The position numbers and the translations under genes were made by a program. Below, piece by piece: positions 54,276 through 63,504 of a DNA stretch of 64,000 bases (positions are counted from its first letter, which is position 1; every line of letters starts with the position of its first letter). Where the stretch lies: positions 1 through 64,000 of the forward strand of contig JACQDX010000132.1 of NCBI GenBank assembly GCA_016200895.1, in the 5' to 3' direction. Source of the stretch: Burkholderiales bacterium. Its GTDB lineage: Bacteria; Pseudomonadota; Gammaproteobacteria; Burkholderiales; Burkholderiaceae_D. The notes beneath the pieces were generated by a model. The model did no database searches. It saw nothing but the letters and a program-made list of their open reading frames with translations, and was not told the origin of the DNA.

Positions 54276-55400
54276 TTATGCACTCAATGTAGCCAAAATC
54301 GGTTGCAACATCGCTTCACCCAGCTTGATACTGCGGGAACCATCCCAACCCACGTCAGCATCCGGCAAATTGGCATTATCCTTGAATGGCAATTCCAGCG
54401 TCAGTGATACACACTTGAAAGTGTGACCAATATACTTGGACGCCAGCTTCAGCACATCTTCATTATATTTCGATGCTTCGTAGCCATATTTCGTCTGGAA
54501 GTCAGGGCTTGCCAGACAAAAGCTGTCAACAAAATGCTGTTGTTCTTGCATCTGTTTTTCACTGAAACCTGCCAGCATTTCGCTACCGGCAACAAAGATG
54601 TAAGGCAAAGCTTCATCACCATGGATATCAAGGAAAAGATCGCAGCCAGTTTCATGGATCTTATTCTTGACATAATACACTTCCGGGCTGGTTTCCAGCG
54701 ATGGTGCCATCCATTCACGGTTCAGGTTGGCGCCAGCGGCATTAGTACGCAGGTTGCCACGCACAGAACCATCCGGGTTCATGTTCGGGACAATATACAC
54801 TACCGCTTTTTCCAGTATGCTGCGTGCAATTGGGTTGGATGGGTCTAGCAAGGCATTCAAAGTGCCTTCTACCAGCCATTCAGCCATAGTCTCACCTGGA
54901 TGCTGACGCGCTATGATCCAGACTTTCTTTTCAGCTGCAGGGTCACCAACGACGATCAGGTTCAGATCGCGTTCATCGACGGTATTACCGAGATCTTCAA
55001 CACGGGCGACAGAAGAATTCTCTACCCCACCCAGCAAGGCCAGGTGGCGCTCCCATGTGTAAGGCTCAAAATAAGCGTAGTACACGCTGTCACGCTCAGG
55101 CGTATGGCGTATGGTCAGAACCTTGCCATCAAACTCGGTATCTACGCGAAACCAGTTGGCTCTGTCATAACTTGCTACTGCGCGATAGCCTTCCCAGCCC
55201 TTGGCATAGGTAGCATCTCCTGCATTGAGAATACGCATGATAGTCTCTTGCCCACGTGCGCCCTGCAAGCGAAAATGAAACCATTGCCAGATATCAGCAT
55301 GTGAATCCTTGCGCAAATTTAAATCGATAGCCTCCGCCTGTTCCGCCTTGACGACTTCGATCGCTCCCGCGTCGAAATTCTGACTGATTTTAATTGTCAT
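54276..55400 (-). CDS. M14 zinc carboxypeptidase (cytosolic carboxypeptidase-like)
   Basis: The 374-aa protein has an N-terminal beta domain (about 1-125) and an M14 catalytic domain: zinc ligands in IARQHPGETMAEWLVEG and DIHGDEALPYIFVAG, substrate Arg/Asn region GANLNREW, and the catalytic Glu in SLTLELPFKD. There is no signal peptide. This layout resembles cytosolic carboxypeptidases (AGBL/CCP family), which trim C-terminal residues such as glutamate. It heads the operon containing the GG-terminated MoaD-like protein. Confidence 0.9.
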   Translation of the reverse strand: MTIKISQNFDAGAIEVVKAEQAEAIDLNLRKDSHADIWQWFHFRLQGARGQETIMRILNAGDATYAKGWEGYRAVASYDRANWFRVDTEFDGKVLTIRHTPERDSVYYAYFEPYTWERHLALLGGVENSSVARVEDLGNTVDERDLNLIVVGDPAAEKKVWIIARQHPGETMAEWLVEGTLNALLDPSNPIARSILEKAVVYIVPNMNPDGSVRGNLRTNAAGANLNREWMAPSLETSPEVYYVKNKIHETGCDLFLDIHGDEALPYIFVAGSEMLAGFSEKQMQEQQHFVDSFCLASPDFQTKYGYEASKYNEDVLKLASKYIGHTFKCVSLTLELPFKDNANLPDADVGWDGSRSIKLGEAMLQPILATLSA

Positions 55401-55609
55401 GTTGTATTTATTCAGAAATGTTTTTAAGCACCATATTAATACGGCGACCTAGGACGAGTATTTTCACAGTTTTTCCTGAATTATGAAAATATTTCAGTCA
55501 AATTATGAATAAAATCGGACAAATATTTTCACCAAGGCAAGCAATTAAGAAGTTTCTGGCCAAACATAGCAAAATTCGCCACGATATACTATAATCTTTC
55601 GCTCAGAGT

Positions 55610-55686
<77 letters not shown>

Positions 55687-55693
55687 AAAATAC

Positions 55694-55729
55694 AAAAAAG
55701 CTTACAAATTCCGGTTTGTAAGCTTTTTT
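55694..55729 (+). terminator. Terminator of tRNA-Pro
   Basis: A 15-bp stem AAAAAAGCTTACAAA/TTTGTAAGCTTTTTT with a 6-nt loop, ending in T. It is effective in either direction. Confidence 0.93.
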
Positions 55730-55810
55730 CTTTGGGTTTAACTTATCAATAGTACAAGTTCACCAGCCATATTGCCTTCAACTTTCAGCATTTTCCGTGC
55801 AATATTCAGG

Positions 55811-56655
55811 GTATGTTGACATATTATTTTAGCCACTCGATAAAAATGACGGGGGCAAAAAAAGATTTAATCTGAGGAGCCAATTTGTCATATTGCGTTG
55901 CAATGCATCTAAACTGTTTGATTCTGGAAAAAAACGTCCGATGACATTGCGATTCCGATACTGCTGCTTATCAAACTCTCTTTGAACTATACGATTCGAT
56001 TTCGGCGGAATGACAACCTTTGCATTTTTCTCCGTAATTCTAAAAATGAGTCCTTCCGCGTCATAGGCTTTATCTGCTAAAACAGCTTCTGGATAAATGT
56101 CCCGAATTAGCGCTTTGGCTTGCGTAGCATCACGGCATTGCCCACCAGTTAGATTAAGCGAAATGCTTGACCCGGACCTTCAACACGAATGTGAATCTTG
56201 GTAGTTAGCCCACCACGAGAGCGTCCCAGCGCTTGTTCCACTTTTTTTTGACAGCTCCCGAAGCGTGCTGGTGTACACGCACCACCGTACTGTCCAAATA
56301 CACTTATTCAAAGTCCGCATCTTCTCGAAGCACTGCAATGTTGTTGTGCCAGACCTTCTTGCCTGACCAACGGGCAAATCGGATATAGACTTTATGCCAC
56401 GGACCAAACTCAACTGGCAAATCTCGCCAAAGACTTCCTGTGCACGCTATTCAGATTACCGCTTCAACAAACCGACGATGGTTGGGCACAGACCTGCCAG
56501 GTTCGCTCTTTTCCAGGAGTAAGCTTTTCAATTTCTCTCCGCTGATCGTCTCATAGCATCATTCTTAGCATCCTTGATTCGCCCAAATTTAAGGATGTAA
56601 GCACACTTTCAGCAAAAGTTAGCAGCCATATTGATAAATATATATGTCAACAGAC
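55811..56655 (-). mobile_element. Decayed IS5-family (IS427-like) insertion sequence
   Basis: About 845 bp. Imperfect terminal inverted repeats read GTATGTTGACATATTATTT at the left and, inverted, GTCTGTTGACATATATATTT at the right. The transposase reading between them is broken. No clear target duplication was found. The right end lies 1-2 nt beyond the LysR stop codon. Confidence 0.75.
55824..56590 (-). pseudogene. IS5/IS427-type transposase, broken
   Basis: Fragments in several frames match the IS427 subgroup: GRSVPNHRRFVEAV, DLPVEFGPWHKVYIRFARW, VYLDSTVVRVHQHASGAVKK, ALGRSRGGLTTKIHIRVEG, LADKAYDAEGLI, AKVVIPPKSNRIVQREFD and finally VIFIEWLK before a stop. Two catalytic Asp are present (LDSTVV and ADKAYD), but the third acidic position reads NVIGRFF, Glu changed to Gly. 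Stops and frameshifts include one at an A8 run, the kind of slip site used for frameshifting in this subgroup. The track ORF 56180-56413 is a piece of it. Confidence 0.85.
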
Positions 56656-56656
56656 T

Positions 56657-57598
56657 CTAGTAGAGCTCTTTAGCCATATCGCGTACCGTGCGTAATAACA
56701 GATCTGCGCCTGGAGACAATAAATGTTCACTCTGGCGAATTATGCCAAAAGCATCCATTTTACAAGGTAATTCTATTGGCAAAATGCTTAACACCTTCAA
56801 CGATGCATAGTAGCGCGCCACATCCTGTGGCATAACATGCAGCGAATCTGTCTCTTGCAATAATGCAGTTATCAAGAGCAATGCTGTAGTGTCCACTACA
56901 TTCACAGGCGGCTCCAACCCTGCCCGCCTGAACATCATGTCAAACCTGTGGCGTAATACACTGCCGCGCTGGGGCAATATCCAGGGACAGGTATTGATGT
57001 CCTGTAATTGCAGATTCCTGTGTTCCAGTAAAGGATGGCCTATGCGTGCCACGGCACAAGCTGGTTCTTCAGTCAACTCTTCATAGCTGAGGCTGGAACT
57101 GTTTTCCTTGTCCAGAATACGGCCTATCATGAAATCCAGAGTCCCGCGCTGTAGCTGTTCCAGCAAAATATTGCTTTGTTCCATATGCACACCTATGCGC
57201 AATAAAGGTGCCTGCTGCTTTACACGGGCAATCGCTTTGGGGAGCAAAGCCATGCCTGGTGTCATGATGACGCCAACTTCTACCTGACCAACCAGACCAG
57301 AGCGCAGAGCCACAATATCGTCATGAGCCAGCGCCAGGCTGGTCAAAGCCATACGCGCATGGCGTATCATGGTTTCGCCAAAGATGGTGGGTTCCATCCC
57401 GCGGGGCTGGCGATCAAACAATTGCACGTCCAGCATTTCTTCCAGATCTTTCAATTGTTTGGAAGCTGCCGGTTGGGTCATGTGCAAGGCTTCGGACGCA
57501 CGATGGATATTACGATGTTCGTCGAGGGCGATCAAAAGCAAGAGCTGCCTGGTTTTCAGACGTGCACGTAAAAACCAGTTGGGGTTGGGTGTATCCAT
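56657..57598 (-). CDS. LysR-family regulator, GbpR-like
   Basis: The 313-aa protein has an N-terminal HTH (HRNIHRASEALHMTQPAASKQLKDLEEMLDVQLFDRQP) and a substrate-binding C-terminal domain. The style MTQPAASKQLKDLEE...GMEPTIFGE resembles GbpR-type regulators of sugar transport. Its position directly downstream of the ytfQRT-yjfF transporter, in the same orientation, suggests it controls that operon. The stop codon is next to the IS remnant; the length is normal for the family, so truncation is not evident. Confidence 0.88.
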   Translation of the reverse strand: MDTPNPNWFLRARLKTRQLLLLIALDEHRNIHRASEALHMTQPAASKQLKDLEEMLDVQLFDRQPRGMEPTIFGETMIRHARMALTSLALAHDDIVALRSGLVGQVEVGVIMTPGMALLPKAIARVKQQAPLLRIGVHMEQSNILLEQLQRGTLDFMIGRILDKENSSSLSYEELTEEPACAVARIGHPLLEHRNLQLQDINTCPWILPQRGSVLRHRFDMMFRRAGLEPPVNVVDTTALLLITALLQETDSLHVMPQDVARYYASLKVLSILPIELPCKMDAFGIIRQSEHLLSPGADLLLRTVRDMAKELY

Positions 57599-57716
57599 AA
57601 TGAGCAGGGTCGTAATCCATATTAAATTCTTTTAATCGATTTTATCGACATTTCACAGGACCGTATGCTGTTGTTTCGACTTGTCACGTTTGTATGCGAC
57701 AGGTGTAGCACTCTAT

Positions 57717-58727
57717 TCAAGATTTGGCGACCATACCCGATGGTCTTCTGGCAACACTGATTGCCATGATTCTTTGCACCAGGCAAAAGACAAATAGCAA
57801 ACCACCGATAACGATCTTGGTCCACCAAGAGCTTAGCGTACCATCAAAGGCAATCAGGGTTTGTATGGTGCCCAGTACCAGCACGCCAGTCAGCGCACCA
57901 GCCACATAACCGACACCACCAGTCAACAATGTACCACCGATGACAACGGCAGCGATGGCATCCAGTTCTGTGCCCTGCGCATGCAGACCATAGCCGGACA
58001 GCATGTAAAACGAAAACAATAAACCAGCCAGCGCGGCACAAAAACCACTGAATGCATAAATCATGATCTTGGTCCGGGCGACTGGCAAGCCCATCATCAG
58101 GGCGCTTTGTTCATTCCCGCCTATGGCATATGCCGCACGCCCAAATTCACTATAGTGCGCGAGGTAAATGGCCAGACCCAGCATCAGCAGGGCAATCACC
58201 ACGCCCGGTGAAACAAATACATCGAGAAACGCCAACTGGCTTTGCGACATGCTGACAAACCACGGATCATCAATGGTGATGGAGTTGATACTGATCAAAT
58301 AACACAGGCCACGCGCCAGAAACATGCCTGCCAGGGTAACGATAAATGCCTGCAATTTAAAGAAATGTATCATGGCTCCCATGGCAGCACCAAACAGGCT
58401 GCCCAGCACCAGTACCAGCGGCACTACCACGACGGGCGGCCAGTGCCACATCTGTAGCATCCAGGCAGTAATCATGATACTCAGGGCCAGTACCGATCCG
58501 ACCGACAGATCAATGCCGCCCGACAGGATGACAAAACTCATGCCAATGGCAATCACCAGCAAGAAGGCATTATCAATGAGCAGGTTGCAAATCACTTGCA
58601 AGGACAAGAAACCTGGATAAACCATCCCCCCCAGCACCAACATCAGCAACAACAAGCCCACTGTCACTAGCGAAATAAAATACGCGCTATGTGTAAGCTT
58701 GCGCAAAGTAAGAAAAAAAGGATTCAT
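57717..58727 (-). CDS. yjfF: Sugar ABC transporter permease, YjfF-like
   Basis: The 336-aa permease has eight or more membrane helices, with FVILSGGIDLSVGSVLAL, LQAFIVTLAGMFLARGLCYL, ELDAIAAVVIGGTLLTGGVG and the C-terminal FDGTLSSWWTKIVIG typical of YjfF, part of the galactofuranose importer of E. coli. The track start (58820) would overlap the upstream permease; the ATG at 58727 leaves a 20-nt gap. It is the fourth gene of the operon. Confidence 0.9.
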   Translation of the reverse strand: MNPFFLTLRKLTHSAYFISLVTVGLLLLMLVLGGMVYPGFLSLQVICNLLIDNAFLLVIAIGMSFVILSGGIDLSVGSVLALSIMITAWMLQMWHWPPVVVVPLVLVLGSLFGAAMGAMIHFFKLQAFIVTLAGMFLARGLCYLISINSITIDDPWFVSMSQSQLAFLDVFVSPGVVIALLMLGLAIYLAHYSEFGRAAYAIGGNEQSALMMGLPVARTKIMIYAFSGFCAALAGLLFSFYMLSGYGLHAQGTELDAIAAVVIGGTLLTGGVGYVAGALTGVLVLGTIQTLIAFDGTLSSWWTKIVIGGLLFVFCLVQRIMAISVARRPSGMVAKS

Positions 58728-58747
58728 GTCGAAGAAGTCTTCGTAAG

Positions 58748-59869
58748 CTAGGAAGGACGTTTGACACGTGCCACGGCACGTTGCCAAATGCCTTTGAATT
58801 CGGCGGATTGCGACAGACACACCACAAATACGACGATGGATTTGACCACCATATTCACCTCTGGCGGCACACCCATGGCATAAATCGTATACGTCAGCGT
58901 CTGTATGATGAGTGCACCTATCACGCTGCCTATCAGGCTGAACTTGCCGCCATTCAGCGATGTGCCACCCAGGGTCACCGCCAGGATGGCATCCAGTTCC
59001 AGCAAGAGTCCGGCATTATTGGCATCAGCGCTTTTGATATTGGCACTGATCATCAGACCGGCTACACCAGCGCACAGGCTGCAAAACACATAGACGAAAA
59101 ATATCAGGGCAGCGGTTCTGATGCCAGCCAGTCTGGCTGCCACAGGGTTGATGCCGATCGCCTGTATAAACAGGCCCAATGCCGTTTTGCGCATGATCAG
59201 CGCGGTCAGCAAAAACACCACCGCGACTATCGTCAATGAAAACGGCAAGCCAAACAAATAGCCACTACCTATGAAAAAATAAGGTTGGTAATACACGGTG
59301 ACGATTTGCCCATCTGTCAGCAGTTGCGCCAACCCACGCCCTGCCACCATCAGTATCAGCGTCGCCACGATAGGTTGCAGGCCCAGCAAGGCCACCAGCG
59401 CGCCATTCCACACACCACATAACAGTGCCGCACCCAGCGCTGCACACAATGCCCATACCATGGGAGTGTTGCTGACATATTCAGGCGTGCCGTGTTTCAT
59501 GCTCAACGTGCCGTCTATCAGCATGGCAGCGACAGTGCCAGACAGGGCCACTACAGCGCCGACAGAAATATCAATGCCACGGGTGGCAATCACCAGTGTC
59601 ATACCCACTGCCGTCAACATCAGCGGTGCTGCACGGTTCAGGATATCAATCACGCTGCCATACAGATGGCCATCCTGCAATCGCAAATGAAAGAAACCGG
59701 GAATCAACAGCAAATCAATAACGCACAGCACCAGCAATGCCAGTATCGGCCGGGACATGGGATGCTGCAGCAAGATGAATATTCTGTTTTTCATGGACAA
59801 GGTCGGTACAGGACTGGATGGCATTGACGGCGCAGATGATGTATCGGCTTTTACTGACATGGTCATCAC
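58748..59869 (-). CDS. ytfT: Sugar ABC transporter permease, YtfT-like
   Basis: The 373-aa protein has about eight membrane helices and the RbsC-type motif LVIATRGIDISVGAVVALSGTVAAM plus LLLELDAILAVTLGGTSLNGGKF. It pairs with YjfF to form a heterodimeric permease. The start overlaps the ATPase stop by 4 nt. An N-terminal cytosolic segment of about 40 residues precedes the first helix. Confidence 0.9.
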   Translation of the reverse strand: MMTMSVKADTSSAPSMPSSPVPTLSMKNRIFILLQHPMSRPILALLVLCVIDLLLIPGFFHLRLQDGHLYGSVIDILNRAAPLMLTAVGMTLVIATRGIDISVGAVVALSGTVAAMLIDGTLSMKHGTPEYVSNTPMVWALCAALGAALLCGVWNGALVALLGLQPIVATLILMVAGRGLAQLLTDGQIVTVYYQPYFFIGSGYLFGLPFSLTIVAVVFLLTALIMRKTALGLFIQAIGINPVAARLAGIRTAALIFFVYVFCSLCAGVAGLMISANIKSADANNAGLLLELDAILAVTLGGTSLNGGKFSLIGSVIGALIIQTLTYTIYAMGVPPEVNMVVKSIVVFVVCLSQSAEFKGIWQRAVARVKRPS

Positions 59870-61407
59870 GCGCCCCCTGCTATGACTTCCAGGACGGATG
59901 TTTCATCCAGTTCGCCTTTTGCATATTCGCCGCAAATCTTGCGGTCACGCAGGACCAGTATGCGATCGCTACAGCGCAAGACCTCTGGCAACTCGGATGA
60001 GATGAACAAGACTGCCAGTCCCTTGCGGCACAGGGTGGAAACAAAATCCATGATTTCTTGCTTGGCTTTCACGTCGATGCCACGGGTAGGTTCATCCAGT
60101 ATCAGCAAGCCTGGCGAAGTCAGCAGCCAGCGCGCCAGCAGCACCTTTTGCTGGTTACCACCAGACAGCGTGCCTATGGGCGTATCGATATCGGCGGTTT
60201 TAATGCCCAGGCTTTGTACATATTCCAGTGCCAGCGCCTGCTGCTCTTTCATGGGCATGGCACGCAAGATACCGGTCCTGGCCTGCAAGGCCAGCATCAT
60301 GTTTTCACGCACAGACAAAGACAATATCGCACCTTCATGTTTGCGATCTTCAGAACAGAAAGCTATACCGGCAGCAATGGCATCCCTGGGAGATGAAAAA
60401 TGCCGGTCTCTGCCGCCTATACGAATATGGCCAGTATCAGCCTTGTCGGCACCAAACAACAGGCGCGCCGCTTCGGTACGACCGGCACCCAATAATCCAC
60501 AAAAACCCAATATCTGACCGGCATTAATTTTCAAATCCATGGGCAAGATAGCACCCTTGCGTCCCAGGTCATGCGCTTCCAGAAAAGTGACGACTTCATT
60601 GCCTGTCGATGTGGCAGCGTTTGCATCATTCATACTGGATTGCAACTGCTCGGCCTCGTCTGGCGCGCCTATCATTTTATTCACCAGTGCCAGTCGCGGC
60701 AGATCCGGACACAGGTATTCACCTTCCTGCATGCCATTGCGCAGTACGGTAATGCGATCAGAAATCGCATAGGTCTGCTCTAAAAAGTGGGTAACGAACA
60801 AGATGGCCATCCCCTGTTCGCGCAAGCGTTTCAACACGCTGAACAGCAACTGCACTTCGGCCTCATCCAGGCTGGAAGTCGGTTCATCCAGTATCAATAC
60901 CCTGGCTGACACACTGATAGCCCGCGATATTGCCACCATTTGCTGTATCGCCAGGGAATAATGCGCCAGCGGCACCCTCACATCGATATCGATATGCAAT
61001 TGCGCCAGTATGGCTGCTGCCTGCTGGCGCATGCTGCGCCAGTCTATGCGACCAAAACGTTTTGGGTAACGACCGATGAAAATATTTTCAGCGACCGACA
61101 AATTGGTACACAAATTCACTTCCTGATAGACGGTACTGATACCCAGGTCTTGCGCATCTGAAGTGGATTGCGGCTGTACTTCCTTACCATCCAGAAAAAT
61201 GCTCCCGCCATCCGGCGTATAGACGCCAGTTAGCACTTTGATCAGGCTGGATTTTCCGGCACCGTTCTGTCCCATCAGGGTATGCACTTCACCGGCAAAC
61301 AGGCGCAAGCCAGCCCGGCTCAACGCTTTTACGCCAGGGAAACTCTTGTCTATGCCACGTAGTTCCAGCACAGGCGTGGCAGATACGCCTTTATCGGATA
61401 CGCTCAT
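59866..61407 (-). CDS. ytfR: Sugar ABC transporter ATPase, YtfR-like (two nucleotide-binding domains)
   Basis: The 513-aa protein has two ABC domains. The first has Walker A GQNGAGKSSLIKVLTG and Walker B VLILDEPTSSLDEAE. The second has a degenerate Walker A (LGAGRTEAARLLFGA), a signature LSGGNQQKVLLARWL and LLILDEPTRGIDVKAK, as in RbsA/XylG-type sugar importers. The track start (61494) adds residues without family similarity; the ATG at 61407 is preferred, though its ribosome site is weak. Confidence 0.92.
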   Translation of the reverse strand: MSVSDKGVSATPVLELRGIDKSFPGVKALSRAGLRLFAGEVHTLMGQNGAGKSSLIKVLTGVYTPDGGSIFLDGKEVQPQSTSDAQDLGISTVYQEVNLCTNLSVAENIFIGRYPKRFGRIDWRSMRQQAAAILAQLHIDIDVRVPLAHYSLAIQQMVAISRAISVSARVLILDEPTSSLDEAEVQLLFSVLKRLREQGMAILFVTHFLEQTYAISDRITVLRNGMQEGEYLCPDLPRLALVNKMIGAPDEAEQLQSSMNDANAATSTGNEVVTFLEAHDLGRKGAILPMDLKINAGQILGFCGLLGAGRTEAARLLFGADKADTGHIRIGGRDRHFSSPRDAIAAGIAFCSEDRKHEGAILSLSVRENMMLALQARTGILRAMPMKEQQALALEYVQSLGIKTADIDTPIGTLSGGNQQKVLLARWLLTSPGLLILDEPTRGIDVKAKQEIMDFVSTLCRKGLAVLFISSELPEVLRCSDRILVLRDRKICGEYAKGELDETSVLEVIAGGA

Positions 61408-61515
61408 AATCATTATTGGATTGAATTTGCGGCAAAGGTATTCCGCTGGCAGGCGACGCTGAAAGTGGATATACCTCCCTCTCCCCCCGCGCATTTCAGC
61501 AACTACCTGCAGACT

Positions 61516-62493
61516 TCAGTATTTGCGATTCGGGAATTCTTTGGCAGCAACTTCAGCCGGGAACACGCCTTCTTCTGTGGTAATCCGCTTGGGAACAGGC
61601 TTACCCGCGAGCACATCACGTGCCACCTGCATCAGTTGCGGACCCAACAAAGGGCTGCATTCCACCGTGACATTAAGCTTACCAGCGATCATGGCTTCGA
61701 AAGCGCCTTTCACACCATCAATCGAAATGATGATTATGTCGGTACCCGGCTTGAGGCCTGCTTCTTCTATCGCCTGTATCGCACCGATCGCCATATCGTC
61801 ATTGTGAGCGTATACCACATTGATGTTTTTACCTTGCGCCTTGAGAAAGGCTTCCATGACTTCCTTACCCTTGGCGCGGGTAAAGTCACCAGTCTGTGAG
61901 CGAATAACTTTCAGTTTGGGATTGCCTGCAATAGCTTGTTCAAAACCATTCTTACGATCAATTGCCGGTGCCGAACCTACCGTGCCCTGAAGTTCAACGA
62001 TATTCAGGGTGCGATCAGGCGTTTTCTTGGCGCGCTCAATCAGCCAACGCCCGGCGCGACGTCCCTCTTCAACAAAATCAGAACCGATAAAGGTCACATA
62101 TAAGGATGTGTCGGTGACATTGACCGCACGGTCAGTCAGAATAACCGGTATTTTGGCAGCCTTGGCTTCACGCAAAACGGTGTCCCAACCGGTTTCCACA
62201 ACTGGTGAAAACGCGATTACATCCACTTTTTGTGCGATGAAGGAGCGTATCGCCTTGACCTGGTTTTCCTGCTTTTGCTGGGCGTCAGCAAATTTCAGGT
62301 TAACGCCGTCTTTCTTGGCAGCATCCTTGATGGACAGTGTATTGGCTGTACGCCATTCGCTCTCGGCCCCCACTTGCGAAAAACCCATGACGACAGGTTT
62401 GACTGCCAGGACAGATGTGCTACCCAATCCTACTATGGTGATAATGGCAAGCTGAATTGCATTGCCCAAGAACGATCTACGGCTGAATGTCAT
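61516..62493 (-). CDS. ytfQ: Periplasmic sugar-binding protein, YtfQ-like
   Basis: The 325-aa protein begins MTFSRRSFLGNAIQLAIITI, a twin-arginine-like signal (SRRSFL) with a hydrophobic core. A type I periplasmic binding fold follows: VVMGFSQVGAESEWRTANT, FSPVVETGWDTVLREAKAAKIPVILTDR, VYAHNDDMAIGAIQAIEEAG. This matches YtfQ, the galactofuranose-binding protein of E. coli. It is the first gene of ytfQRT-yjfF; the preferred sugar is inferred from the family only. A LysR-like palindrome lies about 140 nt upstream. Confidence 0.92.
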   Translation of the reverse strand: MTFSRRSFLGNAIQLAIITIVGLGSTSVLAVKPVVMGFSQVGAESEWRTANTLSIKDAAKKDGVNLKFADAQQKQENQVKAIRSFIAQKVDVIAFSPVVETGWDTVLREAKAAKIPVILTDRAVNVTDTSLYVTFIGSDFVEEGRRAGRWLIERAKKTPDRTLNIVELQGTVGSAPAIDRKNGFEQAIAGNPKLKVIRSQTGDFTRAKGKEVMEAFLKAQGKNINVVYAHNDDMAIGAIQAIEEAGLKPGTDIIIISIDGVKGAFEAMIAGKLNVTVECSPLLGPQLMQVARDVLAGKPVPKRITTEEGVFPAEVAAKEFPNRKY

Positions 62494-62631
62494 GCTGGTC
62501 TCCTGAGTATTTGTTGCACCCTGCTATGCGCCCTATTCCTGAATGCAAAACGACACATTCAGCAGCGCTATTTTATTAACACAGTGTAAAAGAAACAGGC
62601 ATAGCCATCCAATGACTTATTTTCAGCTTAC

Positions 62632-62649
62632 GATACCATTTTTGATATC
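62632..62649. promoter_or_regulatory. Candidate LysR operator upstream of ytfQ
   Basis: GATACCATTTTTGATATC has arms GATATCA and TGGTATC (one mismatch) around a 4-nt AT core, with the spacing of LysR-type boxes. It lies 139 nt before the ytfQ start. A GbpR-like LysR gene is linked to this transporter. Confidence 0.45.
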
Positions 62650-62760
62650 TCAACAATAAAATATATGACTTAAGGCATTTCAAAAATGACATGAATCTAT
62701 CGTACACGGCGCATTAACATTAAATACAGGTGTATTGACTGTTCTATTCAACACTCATCC

Positions 62761-63504
62761 TTACAGCACACCCAACTCACCCAGAATTTTCTCTTTTAAT
62801 TCTTGCAAGGCAGGGTTCGAGAGTTTGCGAGGATGCGGGAATGGCACGTCGAAACTCGCTTGTATCAGGGTCGGACGTGGAGACAGCACCAGTACCCGGT
62901 CGGCCATGAACAGGGCTTCTTCCACATCATGGGTGATCAGCAACACCGTATGGCGCTCTTCAGTCAGGATACGTAATAACTCAGTACGCATACGCAGATT
63001 CATTAAAGCATCGAGCGCTGAAAATGGTTCATCCATGTACAGAATTTCTGGCTTGACTACCAAAGCACGCGCTAACTCTACGCGCTTGAGCATGCCACCA
63101 GAAAGTTCGTGCGGATAACTCTTTTCAAAACCTTTCAAGCCAACCATCGCGGTATAGTGATCGGCCAATGCGGCCTTATCACCAAAGTCATTCCCGTTTA
63201 AGCCAAACATCAGGTTTTGTTGCACCGTCATCCATGGGAACACCGAGCCATGCTGCGAAATAACAATACCTTTTGCGCTTGGGCCGTGGCGTACTGCGCC
63301 ATCTATACTGACGCGGCCGGAATCAGGTTTTTCGAAACCTGAAATGATTTTCATCAGCGTCGATTTGCCGCAACCAGACGGCCCGACGATGGCGACAAAT
63401 TCACCATCGGCGACGTTCAAGCTGACACCACCCACCACAGCCAAATTGATTTTCCCCGATGTGAAACTTTTCTTGACATCCTTAACGACGATCTTACCGT
63501 CCAT
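62761..63504 (-). CDS. ABC transporter ATPase, nitrate/sulfonate/taurine type
   Basis: The 247-aa protein has Walker A VGPSGCGKSTLMKIISG, signature LSGGMLKRVELARAL, Walker B ILYMDEPFSALDALMN and the H-loop LLITHDVEEAL. The N-terminal half resembles the NrtD/SsuB/TauB branch that imports nitrate, sulfonates or related anions. The permease gene overlaps it by 11 nt on the same strand. The binding protein that defines the substrate is outside the window. Confidence 0.9.
   Translation of the reverse strand: MDGKIVVKDVKKSFTSGKINLAVVGGVSLNVADGEFVAIVGPSGCGKSTLMKIISGFEKPDSGRVSIDGAVRHGPSAKGIVISQHGSVFPWMTVQQNLMFGLNGNDFGDKAALADHYTAMVGLKGFEKSYPHELSGGMLKRVELARALVVKPEILYMDEPFSALDALMNLRMRTELLRILTEERHTVLLITHDVEEALFMADRVLVLSPRPTLIQASFDVPFPHPRKLSNPALQELKEKILGELGVL

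Noticed and set aside
55484-55531. Inverted repeat TGAAAATATTT/AAATATTTTCA upstream of the M14 operon
   Set aside because: AT-rich arms 26 nt apart can arise by chance; no regulator nearby and no further symmetry.
56180-56413. 77-aa ORF as an independent gene
   Set aside because: It is an in-frame fragment of the broken IS427-type transposase.
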